A stretch of 64,000 bases of DNA from Rhizobium sp. 18055 (GTDB lineage Bacteria; Pseudomonadota; Alphaproteobacteria; Rhizobiales; Rhizobiaceae): assembly GCF_902706285.1 (NCBI RefSeq), contig NZ_CACSKD010000005.1, forward strand, positions 1 through 64,000, given 5' to 3'. The notes below the pieces were generated by a model. The model ran no database searches and was not told the origin of the DNA. It saw nothing but the letters and a program-made list of their open reading frames with translations. How positions within the stretch are numbered: position 1 is the first letter of the stretch; each line of letters opens with the position of its first letter. Positions 61,025 through 64,000 of this stretch are shown piece after piece. A program made the translations under genes and the position numbers.

Positions 61025-63043
61025 ATGCTGAAACACTTCAAAATCCGTACCAAGATCATTTTGGTCGTCGCCCTTCTCGGCGTGATCGCTATCGGCGGTC
61101 TCGTCTATGTCGTCGAGGAATTCCGTCGCGCCGACACCGCCTATAGCGCCTTCATCGACCATGAAGCGCTGGCCGCCATGCAGGCTTCGCGGGCCAGCGC
61201 GTCGGCCACCGCAGCGGTGCTGCAGGCAACCGTGATCGCCGACCTCACACCCGGCACGCCTGCCTTCGATGCGGCGACGTCAGCGCCAGGCAAGATACCG
61301 CAAGCGCGCGAACGCCTGCAGCAGGCAGCCAGCCTCGTTGCCGGCCGCAAGCCGGCGATCGACGAGATCATCGCAGGCATCGACGAGATGGATGCGTTGT
61401 CAAGGAAGGTTGTCGATCTGGCGAAATCAGGAGACCGGGCCGGCGCGCAGGCGACAGCCAGCGAGCTCAACGCCAAGCTTGGCGTCGTGACACCGAAGAT
61501 GATTGCCAACAATGACGCACTGATGGTTCTGCTCAACGATGGCGGCGACGCGCTTTCGGCTGACGTCAACAGCCGGATCGATTTCAGTTTCGCGTTGATC
61601 GGACTTGCCGTGCTCGGCGCAATCGGCCTCAGCATCTGGATCGCGCAGGCCGGCATCGCCTTGCCGATGGCCCGTCTGCGCGAGCGGATGACACGGCTGG
61701 CCGAGGGCGAGACGGCAAGCGCTGTCGATGGCATGGACCGCCGCGACGAGGTTGGCGAGATGGCCGCGGCCGTATCGATCTTCCGCGACAACGCGATCGA
61801 GCGGCTGCGTCTCGAGCAGGATGCGGAGAAGAACCGCAATCTCAGCGACAGCGAACGACGCGAGATCGAAGCGCAGCGGGCAACCGAAGCCGCAGATCTG
61901 TCGCGCACCGTCACCGCCCTTGGCGATGGCCTGCGCAAGCTTGCAGCCGGCGACCTGATCTCGCAGATCAACACGCCGTTTGCCGGCGATCTCGACAGCT
62001 TGCGACAGGATTTCAACAACTCGATCTTCAAGCTCAACGAGACGATGCAGACGGTGGGTGACAACGCTCACGCCATCACGGCCGGTGCCGGCGAGATCCG
62101 CTCCTCCGCCGATCAGCTCTCCCGGCGCACGGAACAGCAGGCAGCATCCGTCGAGGAGACGGCCGCGGCGCTGGAGGAGATCACCACGACGGTCCGTGAT
62201 GCGGCAAGACGGGCGGAAGAGGCGCGCACACTGGTTTCCAAGACCCGCAACGGCGCCGAAAGATCCGGCGAGGTTGTTCGCAAGGCGGTCAATGCCATGC
62301 AGCAGATCGAACAGTCTTCGGCAGCGATCGGCAACATCATCGGCGTCATCGACGACATTGCTTTCCAGACCAATCTGCTGGCGCTCAACGCCGGTGTGGA
62401 AGCGGCGCGCGCCGGCGAAGCCGGCAAGGGCTTTGCGGTCGTCGCCCAGGAAGTGCGCGAACTGGCACAGCGCTCAGCCAATGCCGCCAGCGAAATCCAG
62501 ACGTTGATCATCACCTCGGGAAGTCAGGTCAAATCAGGCGTTCAGCTGGTCGGCGAAACAGGCAAGGCACTCGAAGAGATCGTTCGGGAGGTGCAGGAGA
62601 TCAACCAGCACGTCAACGCGATCGCCGAAGCAGCACGCGAGCAATCGATCGGGCTGCAGGAGATCAACACCGCCGTCAACACGATGGACCAGGGAACGCA
62701 GCAGAACGCCGCGATGGTGGAGGAGAGCACGGCTGCAAGCCACAAGCTGGCGACGGAAGCCGCCGCCCTCAACACGCTGCTCGACCAGTTCAAGCTGAAC
62801 GGCACGGGTGGCAACACCCTGGCGTTTACACCGAGACCGGTGCAGGACGCCAACGAGCCACTGGCGCCGCGGTCGGCCAAGCCGATCCTGACCCGCAAGG
62901 CGCCGGTTCGCGTTGCCACCACAGGGGTATCGCGGCCAGCCTCTTCGCCGGCACGCGCTCTGGGGCAGAAGCTCGCAAATGCGTTCGGCAATGACGCACC
63001 GTCGCCTGCCGGGAAAAAGGACGAGGACTGGACCGAGTTCTAA
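61025..63043 (+). CDS. Methyl-accepting chemotaxis protein
   Basis: This is a chemoreceptor of about 672 residues. TM1 is near residues 10-30 ([20 protein letters not shown]). A periplasmic four-helix-bundle-like domain of about 160 residues follows, then TM2, HAMP domains and a long signalling domain. The hairpin tip is [36 protein letters not shown]. The C-terminal pentapeptide DWTEF is of the kind that tethers CheR/CheB. ATG 61025 places TM1 normally; ATG 61013 is also possible and the open frame extends to 60860. A strong hairpin follows the stop codon. Confidence 0.93.
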   Translation: MLKHFKIRTKIILVVALLGVIAIGGLVYVVEEFRRADTAYSAFIDHEALAAMQASRASASATAAVLQATVIADLTPGTPAFDAATSAPGKIPQARERLQQAASLVAGRKPAIDEIIAGIDEMDALSRKVVDLAKSGDRAGAQATASELNAKLGVVTPKMIANNDALMVLLNDGGDALSADVNSRIDFSFALIGLAVLGAIGLSIWIAQAGIALPMARLRERMTRLAEGETASAVDGMDRRDEVGEMAAAVSIFRDNAIERLRLEQDAEKNRNLSDSERREIEAQRATEAADLSRTVTALGDGLRKLAAGDLISQINTPFAGDLDSLRQDFNNSIFKLNETMQTVGDNAHAITAGAGEIRSSADQLSRRTEQQAASVEETAAALEEITTTVRDAARRAEEARTLVSKTRNGAERSGEVVRKAVNAMQQIEQSSAAIGNIIGVIDDIAFQTNLLALNAGVEAARAGEAGKGFAVVAQEVRELAQRSANAASEIQTLIITSGSQVKSGVQLVGETGKALEEIVREVQEINQHVNAIAEAAREQSIGLQEINTAVNTMDQGTQQNAAMVEESTAASHKLATEAAALNTLLDQFKLNGTGGNTLAFTPRPVQDANEPLAPRSAKPILTRKAPVRVATTGVSRPASSPARALGQKLANAFGNDAPSPAGKKDEDWTEF

Positions 63044-63053
63044 GAAGAAACTA

Positions 63054-63084
63054 CGAATGCTGCCGCCACCCGCGGCAGCATTCG
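63054..63084. terminator. Perfect 13-bp hairpin between mcp and lysR
   Basis: CGAATGCTGCCGC and its exact complement (63054-63066/63072-63084) enclose a 5-nt loop, 10 bp after the mcp stop and 47 bp from the lysR stop. It is symmetrical and without a T-tract, as expected of a two-way terminator or 3'-end stabiliser. Confidence 0.65.
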
Positions 63085-63130
63085 CTCCAGGCCACCAGTC
63101 CCGCGAGCCGAGCTGCCATCGCAGCCGACG

Positions 63131-63997
63131 CTATCTCCCGAACGCATTTTTCAGCGCTTCGAGAACGACACGCACAGAGGGAACGTCCTTGATCTCGGCG
63201 TGCACGACCAGCCACACCTCGCGTGCAAGGGCAGGATCGCCTTCGAGGCGCTGAAGCCCATCTGCCTCTGAGACCGCGAAATCGGGCAACATGACGATAC
63301 CGCCGCCAAGTCGCGCGGCTGCGGCCTGAAACTCCAGCACCGAGGATCGCACAGCAATCGGGCGACCGGCGGCCAATTCCAGCAGACGCAGCTGTTGCGG
63401 CGAGCTGCTCATTGCTTCGTCGTAGCCGATGAAGGTCCAGTCGGACGGCGGCACGGTCTCGAGGTAGGTCTTCGAGGCGTAGAGGTCGAAGGTGATCTCG
63501 CCAAGCCTGATGATGGCATAGTCGCCGTCATCGGGCCGGGAAAGCCGGATAGCGACGTCCGCTTCGCGCTTGTTCAAGGAGGCGAACCGCTTCTCGCCGA
63601 CAAGGGTGATCTGGATGCCCGGGTGGTCCCGCCTGATGGCGACGATCGGGTTTGCCAGAAGCACGGTGGAGAAGGCGGGAGGGGCGCTGATCCTGACGTG
63701 GCCGCGCAGTTCCGCCGAACCGCTGCGGCCGAGCTGTTCGATCGCAGCCGTCTGCATGGCGACAAGCGCCGCGTGCTCTGCGACCTGCTGGCCCTCTGCG
63801 GTAAGAACGATGCGTCGCCCACGGCGATCGACCAGTTTGAGGCCCAGCCTGGCTTCCAGCGCCTGGACACGCCGGCTGATGGTGGCATGTTCGACACCCA
63901 GTTGTTTCGCTGCACCAAGGAATGTGCCCGAGCGCGCCAGCGCCAGGAAATGACGCAGGTCGTCCCAGTCGATTTGTGTGAATTCTTTCCCAGCCAT
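63131..63997 (-). CDS. LysR family transcriptional regulator
   Basis: This 288-residue protein has an N-terminal winged helix-turn-helix (DDLRHFLALARSGTFLGAAKQLGVEHATISRRVQALEARLGLKLVDR, residues 12-58) and a periplasmic-binding-like effector domain (GHVRISAPPAFSTVLLANPIVA, VGEKRFASLNKREADVAIRL). The beginning is DWDDLRHFLA-like, as in the GcvA/DsdC-unrelated branch that often acts on a divergent gene. That neighbour lies beyond the window, so no target can be named. It is convergent with the chemoreceptor gene. Confidence 0.92.
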   Translation of the reverse strand: MAGKEFTQIDWDDLRHFLALARSGTFLGAAKQLGVEHATISRRVQALEARLGLKLVDRRGRRIVLTAEGQQVAEHAALVAMQTAAIEQLGRSGSAELRGHVRISAPPAFSTVLLANPIVAIRRDHPGIQITLVGEKRFASLNKREADVAIRLSRPDDGDYAIIRLGEITFDLYASKTYLETVPPSDWTFIGYDEAMSSSPQQLRLLELAAGRPIAVRSSVLEFQAAAARLGGGIVMLPDFAVSEADGLQRLEGDPALAREVWLVVHAEIKDVPSVRVVLEALKNAFGR

Positions 63998-64000
63998 TGG

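Overview
The window looks like chromosomal DNA of a member of the Rhizobiaceae (Rhizobium/Agrobacterium type). The reasons are the high GC content and strong GC bias at third codon positions, the housekeeping block murA - DUF2948 - hisD - UPF0262 - LMW-PTP - infA - maf - yacG - tRNA-Phe, a large PodJ-like polarity protein, several alphaproteobacterial small-protein families, and rhizobial-type palindromic repeats between the fad genes. Genus and species cannot be settled from the sequence alone.

Layout. (1) Positions 1-3306 are accessory DNA: the tail of an IS3-family transposase, a ParA/ribbon-helix-helix partition-like operon flanked by inverted copies of one 14-bp motif, an excisionase-like gene, and a tyrosine integrase broken by a frameshift. 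They abut the 3' end of tRNA-Phe, so this is probably one end of an element integrated at that tRNA. (2) 3307-9303 is a minus-strand housekeeping block: cell wall (murA), histidine (hisD), translation (infA), nucleotide hygiene (maf), gyrase inhibitor (yacG). (3) 9455-12085 holds tRNA-Thr and a run of small membrane, secreted or unknown proteins. (4) 12099-20627 holds 3-hydroxyisobutyryl-CoA hydrolase, galE, an aminotransferase, mscL, and a 1168-aa symporter/histidine-kinase/receiver fusion whose end overlaps a tetR gene. (5) 20761-28193 holds an MFS exporter, cspA and a fatty-acid beta-oxidation set (fadB-, fadA- and fadE-type genes), with palindromic repeats between the fad genes and a palindromic operator-like site ahead of fadE.

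(6) 28472-31438 is a compact three-gene signalling cassette: CHASE3 kinase, single-domain receiver, and receiver-HisKA_2-type kinase. (7) 31584-34249 holds a small unknown gene and a Cys/Met-metabolism PLP enzyme divergent from an Lrp/AsnC regulator. (8) 34250-42530 holds podJ, a TerC-family membrane protein, a DUF922 protease-like protein, a TSUP exporter paired with a TIGR02186-like protein, a reductase remnant and a lytic transglycosylase-like lipoprotein. (9) 42752-49817 holds an amino-acid-binding protein with a DadA-like oxidase, a Tat-exported hydrolase, the Lhr-type helicase/PdeM repair pair, and a YitT-type protein. (10) 50015-63997 holds a methyltransferase, a CAP lipoprotein, a MATE exporter, pyrD, a NarL-type regulator, an S24/LexA-like repressor, a degenerate nuclease-like protein, a TerB protein, a solute-binding protein divergent from a glycosyltransferase with an MshEN-like N-terminus, a chemoreceptor and a LysR regulator.

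Most of the window is ordinary core genome. The parts most likely to repay study are the tRNA-Phe element with its partition module and repeats, the symporter-kinase, the CHASE3/receiver/HisKA_2 cassette, the structured leaders ahead of the terC-family and transglycosylase genes, and the nuclease-like protein that has lost its expected catalytic residues. I did not find a system that I can confidently call new.
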